Under the pieces are notes generated by a model that was given only the letters and a program-made list of their open reading frames with translations, had not been told where the DNA came from and made no database searches. Shown one piece after another: positions 35,157-43,413 of a DNA stretch of 64,000 nucleotides. The position numbers and the translations under genes were made by a program. The stretch comes from Salinisphaera aquimarina (GTDB taxonomy: Bacteria; Pseudomonadota; Gammaproteobacteria; Nevskiales; Salinisphaeraceae), in NCBI RefSeq assembly GCF_042643355.1, contig NZ_JBHRSS010000003.1, positions 186,001 to 250,000 on the forward strand, given 5' to 3'. The first letter of the stretch is position 1. Each line of letters begins with the position of its first letter.

Positions 35157-35457
35157 ACAACACATTCCTTCTGATTGAACGGGCTACCCGCCAGAGGCGG
35201 CTATTTCGTGAGGCCGGATTTTAAACGATTTGGGGCGCTCGCCGGTTTCGGCCTTCTTTTTCCTGAAAATGAAAAACCCGAGAGCCGCCGGTTTTCTTGT
35301 TTTTAGCGCGCAATCACGACCCTGCTCAGGCGCCGCCGGATCACCGGCGAGAACGGCGGCCCGAAGCGCGAAAAGCAGCGACAATCTGTTCCTGCATATC
35401 GCGCCGTAAAAAGAAAATCGCCCTTCTCTGGGCGCGCTCGATTGACCGCGCGATCGT

Positions 35458-35625
35458 CTACGAAACGCGGTCGGCGCCCCGCACGGCGCGACTGACGGTC
35501 AAATGGTTCACGCCGAAATACGCGCCGCTCTCAGCCATGCTGTACCCGCCGGCCGCATAGGCAAGCATGATGGCCTCATCACGGGTATTGCTCTGCGCAG
35601 CATAGGCGGCGCACGGCCTCGCCCG
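35458..35625 (-). pseudogene. C-terminal fragment of a REP-associated transposase
   Basis: The minus strand gives about 55 residues ending at TAG 35458-35460 that align with the C-terminal helix-turn-helix of the intact RAYT at 47589: shared blocks NTRDEAI, YSMAE, AYFGV and TVSRAVR. The catalytic N-terminal part is absent; the fragment abuts the sulfurtransferase stop codon. Confidence 0.75.
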
Positions 35626-35638
35626 GTACGGTGCGCGG

Positions 35639-36463
35639 CTACGCCGGGCCGGTTGCCACGGGCCGAGCCGGGTCGTTGCTCCAGTCGCTCCACGATCCGG
35701 GATACAAACGCGGCAAGGGCCGCCCGAGCACCGCGCAGGCCAGTATCAGCTGGCAGGCGCTCACGCCGGAACCGCAGTAGCTGATCGTCGCATCACCCGC
35801 CGGCAGCGCTTGCACCAGCTCGTGCGGCGACACGAAGCGGGAGTGCGTATCCAGCAACGACGACGCCGGCACGTTGTGCGCCCCGGGGATATGGCCCGCG
35901 GCCGGGTCGAGCGGTTCGTACTCGCCGCGAAAACGCTCGCCGGCACGCGCATCGAGCAGCACGGCGTCGCCGCGAGCGACATCGTCGGCGGTGGCGATCA
36001 GGTCGTCGTCGAACGTCGGCGTCCAGTCGCTCGGCTCGGGCTCGGTCGTATCCGTCGACACCGGGTGATCGCCGGCACGCCAGGCCGGCCAGCCGCCATC
36101 GAGCACGTATGCCGCGGGATGGCCGGCCCAGACAAGCATCCACCATGCCCGCGCCGCGGCGATGGCACCGCCCTGATCGTCGTAGACCACCACCGGCCGG
36201 TCGGGCGTGATGCCCCAGCGCCGCAACTGCTCTGCGAACGTGGTGTGGTCCGGCAACGGGTGGCGCCCGCCCTGCGGCGACGGCGGCGCGGCGAGTTCGT
36301 GATCCATATCGGCATGGCGCGCGCCGGGCACATGGCCCTCGCGCCAGAGCGCGCGGCCGGCCTCGGCGTCCTGTAGGCGTGCGCGCGCATCGAGCACCAC
36401 CGGATCATGCCCCTCGGTCAGCCACTGCGCCAGCGTGCCGGGATCGATCAATACATTCTGCAC
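35639..36463 (-). CDS. sseA: 3-mercaptopyruvate/thiosulfate sulfurtransferase (two rhodanese domains)
   Basis: A 274-residue tandem rhodanese. The first, inactive domain spans about 5-135 (VVLDARARL, GHVPGARHADMD, WWMLVWAGH); the second carries the active-site loop YCGSGVSA with the sulfur-accepting Cys. The CGSGVxA loop is that of mercaptopyruvate sulfurtransferases rather than the CRxGxTA of thiosulfate enzymes. GTG 36463 with GGGAG seven bases upstream is the best start; an in-frame TTG at 36481 is less likely. It transfers sulfane sulfur in cysteine catabolism and cyanide or thiol metabolism. Confidence 0.88.
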   Translation of the reverse strand: MQNVLIDPGTLAQWLTEGHDPVVLDARARLQDAEAGRALWREGHVPGARHADMDHELAAPPSPQGGRHPLPDHTTFAEQLRRWGITPDRPVVVYDDQGGAIAAARAWWMLVWAGHPAAYVLDGGWPAWRAGDHPVSTDTTEPEPSDWTPTFDDDLIATADDVARGDAVLLDARAGERFRGEYEPLDPAAGHIPGAHNVPASSLLDTHSRFVSPHELVQALPAGDATISYCGSGVSACQLILACAVLGRPLPRLYPGSWSDWSNDPARPVATGPA

Positions 36464-36481
36464 GGCAATCTCCCAGGACAA

Positions 36482-36917
36482 TGAATCCGCAAACAGGCAT
36501 GGGGTTACAAGCCACCGAATTTATGCCGACCCTGGCGCGCGCGCAACCGCGCATTCTTGCCTGTCATGCGACACGTCTTCGATGGGTATGAGATCGGCGA
36601 CCAAAGATCCGCCAACCCCGCCCGCGCCGCGGGTTGACAGGCGATTCGCGCGGCCAGGCTACTGAGTTTACAAAGGAATCATGCCGGATCGCCTTGCGCG
36701 CCGGGTTGTTTCATAAGCGGCTCCTTCGTAAGCTTCGCCGGGCCTGCTCGATCCGATACGGGCTCGGCAAGCCGGCTCCCCTGGCTCGCAGATCGTACCG
36801 CGACCATCGTCTTCCAAGGCGTTCGACCCGGCCTCGGAATCGTTTGGCCGCGATCCGGCAACGGCTGCGTTGATCCAACGCCAGTCCGGGCAGAGATGAA
36901 CAAGAGAACACTATGGG
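36482..36917. other. 436-bp intergenic gap
   Basis: Separates the divergent sulfurtransferase and three-gene cassette. No gene recognised; a ribosome site plus 11-codon ORF on the minus strand near 36680-36715 is too short to support. Promoters for both flanking units must lie here. Confidence 0.35.
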
Positions 36918-38537
36918 ATGACATCGAGGGGGTTTTTGAGATATCACCATGATCGCGCGGATCTGCGCGGCGCGGCCGTGCTGGCGTTCGTCGGTGGCCT
37001 TGTCCTGCTGGGGATCGGGCTGCCGATCGTGCACAGCATGGTGCCCGAGCCCGCTGCGCTGGGTATTACGGCGGCAGCGGTTGCGGCATGGTTGCTCACC
37101 TGGGGCACTTACGGCTATCGCGCCTGGGCTGCCCGCGGCCGCGAGGACGTCATACGCTTCGACGACGCCGGGTTCGAGTCCCAGCTGTTCGGGCGCATCG
37201 CTTTCGCCGATGTACGAACGCATTCGATCGGGCGCGATGCGCGCCTGTTCTACTGGGAAGTCGCGGCGCCCTCGCTAACACTGCGTCTGGCCGATCGCCG
37301 ACGCCTGCGTTTTCATCTGGACGGTCGCCACTATCGGCAGGATCTGCTGGATTACGTCGCCTTCATCGAAGCCGCGCGCGCCGGGCTGCAGGGTGAAAAA
37401 CAAGCGGCCCAGGTACCCACGCTGCCCGGACAGGCCGCGCTGTTCAGCGAGACCATGGCCGAGCCCACGCCCGACCGACCAGCGGGGCCATCGCATTCGG
37501 CCGCCGAGGCGTCGCCGAGCCAGGCCGAGCCATCCCCGAAGACGACACATCATGTCCGTCGTAACAGACGTGCGCCGGCGGACGAGCCCGGCACGCGTCG
37601 CGAGCGCCGGGCGTCCGCGGCATCGACCATGAGCCGCGCCAACCGCAATGCCGATCGCCGTTTCCGCGAGCAGATGGTCAAGCACAGCAAATGGGCAGCG
37701 CTGGCCATGGTCTTGCTGCCGTTGACTTACGGTATTCGTGCCTGTGACTCCGGTCCGATCAAATCGATGATCGCGCCGAACCCGTTCGAAAGCATGAAGG
37801 AGGACGCGCCCAAGGCACTCGAACGCAGCACCAGCCTCTTGCAGACGGCCGTGGCCGAGCAAGGGCCGGTCTATATGTGGGGGCCCGCCGGCGTGGATCG
37901 CCAGTTCAAGCCGATCCTCGCGCCCAACGTCAACGCGCGCCATATCGGCATCGACATGCTGGATACGATGAACACGGCCGGCAGCATCATCGACTTCCTG
38001 GTCGGTGGCGAGGCCGAAGGCTATCGCATGGGCCTGCAGCACGACGACACGGCCACGTTGTCGTCGTATTCACAGATCTCGCTACGGCCGGTGGACGGCG
38101 AACGCACGCTGTCGTTTTTCCTGTTGCCCCCGCCCGAGGCCTCGAACACCGAGCGCACAGGCAAGTTGCCGCAGGTGCACTGGCGTATCCGCTATCGCCA
38201 AGTGGACGATATTCCCGACAAGCTCGATGAATTCAATGGCCAGCTGCCGATGCCGATCATCACCCGCTGGCTGAAGATGACGCCGCGGCCGAGCCTGGTG
38301 GTTACCGCCTCGCACTATCAAGGCATGACCGATGACGCCTTCCGGGCCGCCGTCGATGCCGTGAAACAGGATTTCCAACGCCGCGGCATCGATACCGCCG
38401 AGTTCGAAATACAGCGCTTCGCGGACGGCACGGTGGAAAATGCCGGGCCCGATCGGCACCCCGAATCGCAAGCCCGCGGCAATACCGCCGCGACCGGCAC
38501 ATCAAACAGGAGGCACGGCTCGGATGTCGCCCAGTAA
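36918..38537 (+). CDS. Unrecognised envelope protein, first gene of a three-gene cassette
   Basis: A 539-residue protein with a complex layout: two membrane helices (about 18-36 and 44-66), a compact beta-rich cytoplasmic domain (about 75-165; FGRIAFADVRTHSIGRDARLF... in part, reminiscent of bacterial PH-like domains), a long Pro/Ser/Arg-rich linker (165-250), a third helix (about 256-274), then a globular extracytoplasmic domain (280-510). No enzyme motif is visible. It overlaps the start of the next gene by 14 bases, so the two are probably coupled. I do not recognise the family. Confidence 0.8.
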   Translation: MTSRGFLRYHHDRADLRGAAVLAFVGGLVLLGIGLPIVHSMVPEPAALGITAAAVAAWLLTWGTYGYRAWAARGREDVIRFDDAGFESQLFGRIAFADVRTHSIGRDARLFYWEVAAPSLTLRLADRRRLRFHLDGRHYRQDLLDYVAFIEAARAGLQGEKQAAQVPTLPGQAALFSETMAEPTPDRPAGPSHSAAEASPSQAEPSPKTTHHVRRNRRAPADEPGTRRERRASAASTMSRANRNADRRFREQMVKHSKWAALAMVLLPLTYGIRACDSGPIKSMIAPNPFESMKEDAPKALERSTSLLQTAVAEQGPVYMWGPAGVDRQFKPILAPNVNARHIGIDMLDTMNTAGSIIDFLVGGEAEGYRMGLQHDDTATLSSYSQISLRPVDGERTLSFFLLPPPEASNTERTGKLPQVHWRIRYRQVDDIPDKLDEFNGQLPMPIITRWLKMTPRPSLVVTASHYQGMTDDAFRAAVDAVKQDFQRRGIDTAEFEIQRFADGTVENAGPDRHPESQARGNTAATGTSNRRHGSDVAQ

Positions 38538-39753
38538 GCCCGCCCAGTCGATTCCCGAGCGCACCGGCGCAGTATTCTTCGTGCGTGTCGCCTGCCGCGA
38601 ACTCAAACAGATGTCGATCGACAACGGCATGTCGATCGGCCGGTTGTGTACCGACGGCGGTGTGTTCTTCTTCGACCGCGATCGCTTCGACAGCGCCCTG
38701 CTGGGCCGCGGCCTGCGGCGCAACGAACAGGTGGTCATCGGTGCCCATCGCCTGCGCGATGGCAGCGCCTGGCTGCACTGGCTGGGGCGCGATAACGGCG
38801 ACATTTGGGCGCCCGAGCCGGATCGCCGCCCCTGGCTGGCGCCGCTGACGCTGGTCCTGTCGCCCCTGCCCGTGGTCGCAGCCCTGGCGCTGCCCGCGGG
38901 CGTCAATATCTTCGTGGTGCTGTTGCAGATCGTCCTGTTCTCGATCGCAGGGTTCTCGCTGCTCTGGGCCGTATATCGGCTGGTCGTCCTGGCGCACCCG
39001 GGCCGGCGCCGCGTTGCTCGCGGGCTCCAGGCATTTCGGGCCGGCGAACTCGCTGCGCTGCACGAACCACCGACATTGCGTACGCCGGACACACTGCAGC
39101 TTGCCGACGGCCTGCACGGCAAGCTCGGCGTCCTCCAGGACACGCTGAGCAGCGTGGATGTAGTGTTCCGTACCTACGGCAGCGGTCGCACCAGCTACAG
39201 CGTTCACGAATACCGCCTGGCCTGCGCCGGCGAGATATTTTCGTTGCGCACTGGCGCCTGGGAACTGCGGCGCTTCATCGACCCGGCCCTGATCCGCCGC
39301 GCGCCGTTGTTCCTGGCCGCCGGCGATCACGTGTCGCTGTTGTCGCTGGTCGCGGACGGCGAAGTCCGGGGCCTTCTCAACGCCAGCGACGGCCTCGCCC
39401 ACGTGACCTACAAGGGCACCGGTACTACGCCCATGGCGCGGCGATTCATTCTCGGCCTTGCCGGGTTCTTCATGGTGTTGCTGCCGATCCTCGGCATCAG
39501 CTTCGAGATCTACGACTGGTACGACCGCGGCGTCGGGCCCGACTACTGGGACTGGCTCGACCTGGTGACCCTGAACGCCGGCATGCTGTTGATCGTCACG
39601 CTAATCCTCTGCGGCCTGGGTTTGATCGGCGAAATCGCGCACCGCGTGTATCTGCGTCACCGCGAAGAGCGGCCCATCGAGAAGATCCTGGGCATCGCGT
39701 TCGCGTGGCGCCTGCGTGCCGGCCGCAGCCCCACGATCAACGAGTTTTTCTGA
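38524..39753 (+). CDS. Unrecognised four-helix membrane protein, second gene of the cassette
   Basis: A 409-residue protein preceded by a strong AGGAGGCAC ribosome site inside the end of the previous gene. An N-terminal beta-rich domain (about 15-95, rich in FFFDRDRFD and DGSAWLHWLGRD type turns) is followed by two helices (about 104-122 and 127-155), a soluble domain (165-305) and two more helices (about 312-335 and 348-372) with a basic C-terminus. No family or catalytic motif recognised. Layout mirrors parts of the first gene, suggesting the products sit in one envelope complex. Confidence 0.8.
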   Translation: MSPSKPAQSIPERTGAVFFVRVACRELKQMSIDNGMSIGRLCTDGGVFFFDRDRFDSALLGRGLRRNEQVVIGAHRLRDGSAWLHWLGRDNGDIWAPEPDRRPWLAPLTLVLSPLPVVAALALPAGVNIFVVLLQIVLFSIAGFSLLWAVYRLVVLAHPGRRRVARGLQAFRAGELAALHEPPTLRTPDTLQLADGLHGKLGVLQDTLSSVDVVFRTYGSGRTSYSVHEYRLACAGEIFSLRTGAWELRRFIDPALIRRAPLFLAAGDHVSLLSLVADGEVRGLLNASDGLAHVTYKGTGTTPMARRFILGLAGFFMVLLPILGISFEIYDWYDRGVGPDYWDWLDLVTLNAGMLLIVTLILCGLGLIGEIAHRVYLRHREERPIEKILGIAFAWRLRAGRSPTINEFF

Positions 39754-39755
39754 GC

Positions 39756-41033
39756 ATGCTGCCCGTATGGATACGGCCGTGGCTGCTCGGGGCGGTGCTG
39801 TGCTACGCCATCTTCGGCGTGTACTGGTATCTCATGGCCGGCTATACCCACGGCTGGCAGGAGGGCAAGACACTCACGCTGGATACGGCTCTCGCCGAGC
39901 CCATGGACTGGGATTCGCTCGAAGCCACCGCCGCCGGCGCCGATGCCCTGCTGGCCGTCAAATCACGCGGTCGCGATACCGAGGCGGAAGCCTGCGCGGC
40001 CGACGGCCCGTGCCGAGAACGTTGCCACGCCGAAGGCCAGGTCGCCACCGGCCCGGACCAGCCGGTACTCAATTGCCTGGCGACCACGCCAAAAACAGAC
40101 AAGAACGACACCCAGCAACGCGTCGACCGCCTGATACGGCAAAGCCATCCGCTGGGCCTGGCCTATCTGCTGCGTAGCGACGGCCAGCAGGTGGCCATGG
40201 TCGCGCGCCTGCAGGGCGAAATCCAAGCCATGCGCTGCGGCGCCGAAGGGCGTTGCTACCTGCTCGCCGAACTGCCCGACGTAGCCGACAAGACGGTCTT
40301 CGTATCCGACGATTTCGGCCATCACTGGCGTCTGGCCGCCCAGCACGCCCTGGAAAAAGCCTATGTACCGACGATCGTCGGCATCGACGGCGAACGCGTC
40401 TGGGTCGACGGCTACAAACGCCTGTATCTGTCGGCCGACGGCGGCCGCCATTGGCGCGTACTGGTCGACGACGAACGCCTGATGGCCTACCGGCCCGGAC
40501 TGCTGAGCGAGTCGTTGTACGACGATACGAACTCCGACTTCTTCGACTGGTTCATGGACGACACCGGCAGCCTCTATGCGGTCGCCGGCGGTCGCTACCA
40601 GCGCGCCCCGAACGCGGTGATGTACCAGGTTGATGCGGCCAGCGGCGACATCGTCTCGGCGGAAAAATACGACGGCGCGTTCACCGATATCGAAAACGGG
40701 CCCGACGGGCAGCTCTTCGGCATCTACCGATCCAACCTGCCCGAACGCTACACCCTGTATCGGATGCGCGCCGGCGCGTTGCAGCCGGTGCGCGCCAGCG
40801 GCAGCGAGCCCATGCGCTCGCTGGTCGCCAACAGTCACTGGCTTTTGCTCGACATCGGCCGTAACGACGGCGAACACCGCTCGCTCAGCCGCGACGGCGG
40901 CCAGCACTGGCGGCCGATGAACGACATCCGCATTCACGACCGCATGCTGTTCGACCCCTCTGGCGCCGGCATCCTGCACTTCGGGTATACAGACCGCAGC
41001 GACTATTACCCCTACTACTGGATTCGACCGTAG
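39756..41033 (+). CDS. Signal-anchored Asp-box (BNR-like) beta-propeller protein, third gene of the cassette
   Basis: A 425-residue protein starting two bases after the previous stop. A signal anchor (residues 8-27) leads to a soluble domain with three Asp-box type motifs, SDDFGHHWR, SADGGRHWRV and SRDGGQHWRP, spaced as in BNR/sialidase or Ycf48-like propellers. Two cysteine pairs near residues 75-110 may form disulfides. Asp-box propellers bind glycans or assemble complexes; none of the sialidase catalytic residues is evident, so a structural or binding role is more likely. Function unknown. Confidence 0.8.
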   Translation: MLPVWIRPWLLGAVLCYAIFGVYWYLMAGYTHGWQEGKTLTLDTALAEPMDWDSLEATAAGADALLAVKSRGRDTEAEACAADGPCRERCHAEGQVATGPDQPVLNCLATTPKTDKNDTQQRVDRLIRQSHPLGLAYLLRSDGQQVAMVARLQGEIQAMRCGAEGRCYLLAELPDVADKTVFVSDDFGHHWRLAAQHALEKAYVPTIVGIDGERVWVDGYKRLYLSADGGRHWRVLVDDERLMAYRPGLLSESLYDDTNSDFFDWFMDDTGSLYAVAGGRYQRAPNAVMYQVDAASGDIVSAEKYDGAFTDIENGPDGQLFGIYRSNLPERYTLYRMRAGALQPVRASGSEPMRSLVANSHWLLLDIGRNDGEHRSLSRDGGQHWRPMNDIRIHDRMLFDPSGAGILHFGYTDRSDYYPYYWIRP

Positions 41034-41039
41034 AGCGCG

Positions 41040-41403
41040 TTTGTGCCGGGCATGCGATACACAGCTCGCCGCGCGGCCTCGGCACCTCGGCGAGCGACCG
41101 ATTCAATTGCTCGATACGATCACGCATATCGTCGATGACGGCGTCATCTCCCAGAAACTCTTGATACGCCAGTTTTCCCAGGCCAAAGCTGGCTGCGACC
41201 TTCTCTAACGAAAGGGCGATATTCGAATTGAGCCTCGGACGAACGCTCGACAAACGCATCGAGGATCTACTCGATCGTGAGCCCGTCTGTGAAATAACGC
41301 GACCCTCGTCGTCTTCGTAGGTTCGCCCGCTTCCATCGCTGCGGGAAGTGACGTGATACATCGCGCCGGCGAATTCGGGTCGTAACGGTCTGGCTATCAC
41401 CAC
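41040..41403 (-). pseudogene. RAYT transposase with the catalytic core deleted
   Basis: The minus-strand frame begins MVIARPLRPEFAGAMYHVTSR, the start of the RAYT family (compare the intact copy at 48437), then jumps to LAYQEFLGDDAVIDDM and LNRSLAEVPR, which match the protein from about residue 175 onward. The HUH motif and catalytic Tyr (about 130 residues) are missing. It lies directly after the three-gene cassette. Confidence 0.75.
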
Positions 41404-41471
41404 TCAGGTCAGGCGAAACAAGAACGCAGGGCCCGCCGACAAGCACCGACTGTGGCCAGCATTGATAAAAG

Positions 41472-42074
41472 ATGCATATACTCGAGCAAGCGCTCCAACA
41501 CCCTTGGTCTAGCGTGTACGACACTCGGCACCAGCATCCAATCCGCTACCGCGTCGCTCTCGGGCTATGCGCCCTGCTATGTCTGGGCACGAGTATCGCC
41601 ACCGCGAACGAAGCCATGCCGGTCAAGGCCATGGTCGCCGACTTCGACTACGACGATACCTCCGGCGAAGTGCGTGACCAGCGTGCGGCGCATGCCGAAA
41701 TGATGCACACCTTCGTCGCCACGCTGCGCCAAGGTCTCGAAGACGACGCCGGCTATGCAACGCAGTCCCTGCCTTGCGATAACGACACCTGTACCGCGGG
41801 CAACATGGAGTCGGCAGCGCTTATCGAACGCGCTCGGCAAAGCGACGCCCGACTACTGGTCTTCGGCGGCATTCACAAGATGAGCACACTGGTCCAATGG
41901 GGCCACGTCTACATGGTGGACCTTTCCAACGAAAAGATTTTATTGGAGCGTTCATTTTCATTTCGCGGTGACGACGAACGCGCGTTTCGCCGTGCAGGTG
42001 AATTCGTCGCGGGCACCCTAGCGCGCGTCACGATCGAGCCGCACACGCAGCCCACGCGCGTATTGACCGACTAG
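41472..42074 (+). CDS. DUF2380 domain exported protein
   Basis: A 200-residue protein with an N-terminal hydrophobic export signal (about 27-47, VALGLCALLCLGTSIATA) and a DUF2380 domain recognised from its first strand VKAMVADFDYDDTSGE and the later ARLLVFGGIHKMS block. DUF2380 proteins are periplasmic or lipoprotein-like and resemble TPR-free curli/TolB-type assembly domains; function unknown. A CDNDTC pair may form a disulfide. ATG 41472 is chosen because the frame begins there; a later start closer to the signal (Val/Met region) is possible. Stands alone. Confidence 0.75.
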   Translation: MHILEQALQHPWSSVYDTRHQHPIRYRVALGLCALLCLGTSIATANEAMPVKAMVADFDYDDTSGEVRDQRAAHAEMMHTFVATLRQGLEDDAGYATQSLPCDNDTCTAGNMESAALIERARQSDARLLVFGGIHKMSTLVQWGHVYMVDLSNEKILLERSFSFRGDDERAFRRAGEFVAGTLARVTIEPHTQPTRVLTD

Positions 42075-42287
42075 TTCTCGCCCGGCGCCTCGATACGCTG
42101 CCATGCGTCGGATCGAGATTAGCCCTCGTGCAGCTTCGAGCGTCAGGGCTTGCGTTCTGCCTTTTGGCATTTAGGTGCTGTTGCAATCCAGCAGTAGACC
42201 CGCCCCGCCTGCGCCTTTGCCTGCACAGGGCAATAGCCGATAACGTCGACGTCATCGCCTCCTTCAAGTGCCGATTCCGGAGCTTTC

Positions 42288-43199
42288 ATGACGAATTCTC
42301 TACGTAAGATCGAAACGCTGGTCGATGGTTTGTCCTTTACCGAAGTGCCCCGCTGGCACAACGGCCGGCTCTGGTTCGTCGACTTCTATACCTACCGCGT
42401 GCTGGCGGTCGATCCGGATAATCCGGAGCAGGTCGAAACCGTCGCGGACATCCCCGAGCAGCCCTCCGGTATCGGCTTCCTTCCCGACGGCGACGCGCTA
42501 CTTGTATCCATGCGCGATCGCCGCCTGATACGCCGCACGGCCGACGGCGCCCTCAGCGAATACGCCGATCTTTCCGCGCTTGCACCCTGGCATCTCAATG
42601 ACATGGTGGTGGACAGCCAAGGCCGGGCCTGGGTCGGCAACTTCGGTTTCGACCTAATGGCTGGCAAGCCGATGACGGCGACTAACCTCATCCGCGTAGA
42701 TCCGAACGGCCAGGCGACCGAGGTTGCCAACGGACTGAGATTCCCCAACGGCATGGTCGTCGCGCCGGACGGTAACCAGCTGATTGTTGCGGAAACTTTC
42801 GGACAGCAAATCACCGCCTACGATATCGGCGCCCACGGCAACCTGTCCGGTAAACGCGCCTGGGCTAAGCTTGGCCCGGATCCCGAAACGAGCGACGTGA
42901 TGGAATTCGTCGGTGGCGCAGCTTTTCTGCCCGACGGCATCTGTCTGGACGCCGAAGGCGCGGTCTGGGCCGCCGACGCCGGCCACAACCGCGTGCTGCG
43001 GCTGGCCGAGGGCGGCGAAATCCTGGATGAGATATCGACCGGCGATATGGGCGTGTTCGCCTGCATGCTCGGCGGTGACGACGGCCGCACGCTGTTCATG
43101 TGCACCGCGCCTTCTTTCAACGAAGAAGAACGCAAGAGCACGCGCGAAGCCGCCGTGAAAATGGTTCGCGTCGATGTGCCCAGCGACGGATTGCCGTAG
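42288..43199 (+). CDS. SMP-30/gluconolactonase family protein
   Basis: A 303-residue six-bladed propeller hydrolase of the SMP-30/gluconolaconase/LRE group. Typical metal-site blocks are FTEVPRWHNGRLWFVD (first Glu), HLNDMVVDSQGRAWVG (Asn-Asp), and GLRFPNGMVVAPDG, with PDGICLDAEGAVWAADAG near the end. It would hydrolyse a sugar lactone or similar ester. ATG 42288 gives MTNSLRKIETLVDGLS, a standard start. It has no sugar-acid genes next to it, so the substrate is open. Confidence 0.9.
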   Translation: MTNSLRKIETLVDGLSFTEVPRWHNGRLWFVDFYTYRVLAVDPDNPEQVETVADIPEQPSGIGFLPDGDALLVSMRDRRLIRRTADGALSEYADLSALAPWHLNDMVVDSQGRAWVGNFGFDLMAGKPMTATNLIRVDPNGQATEVANGLRFPNGMVVAPDGNQLIVAETFGQQITAYDIGAHGNLSGKRAWAKLGPDPETSDVMEFVGGAAFLPDGICLDAEGAVWAADAGHNRVLRLAEGGEILDEISTGDMGVFACMLGGDDGRTLFMCTAPSFNEEERKSTREAAVKMVRVDVPSDGLP

Positions 43200-43413
43200 A
43201 CGAGACGACTAGCACGTCAAAGCTGAACTGGACCCCATAGTCCCTCTGGCACCCAAAGCCCAACCAGCAGAAGCTGTGTTGGTCAGTTAAATAGACTGTC
43301 GCCGGATTCGCGCGAAAAACTCCGCCCGGGCGATTGATCTACGCCGGGGCGACGGCGTGATTCCTTGTGCTCATCTACCACCGCCCTCGTTTGCCGCCTG
43401 GCACTGCTTTCGA

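Noticed and set aside
36679..36924. Small minus-strand ORF with an AAGGAG site in the gap before the cassette
   Set aside because: The part behind the ribosome site is only 11 codons long and has no recognisable features.
38805..39755. Open frame upstream of the Asp-box gene, as if it were a 742-residue protein
   Set aside because: The first 317 codons overlap the second cassette gene in another frame and are Arg/Pro/Ala noise; the signal anchor at ATG 39756 is the real start.
43200..43413. Possible IS end (TGAACTGGACCCC...AACCAGCAGAAGC) in the gap between SMP-30 and DUF2075 genes
   Set aside because: No matching opposite end or transposase fragment could be found nearby.
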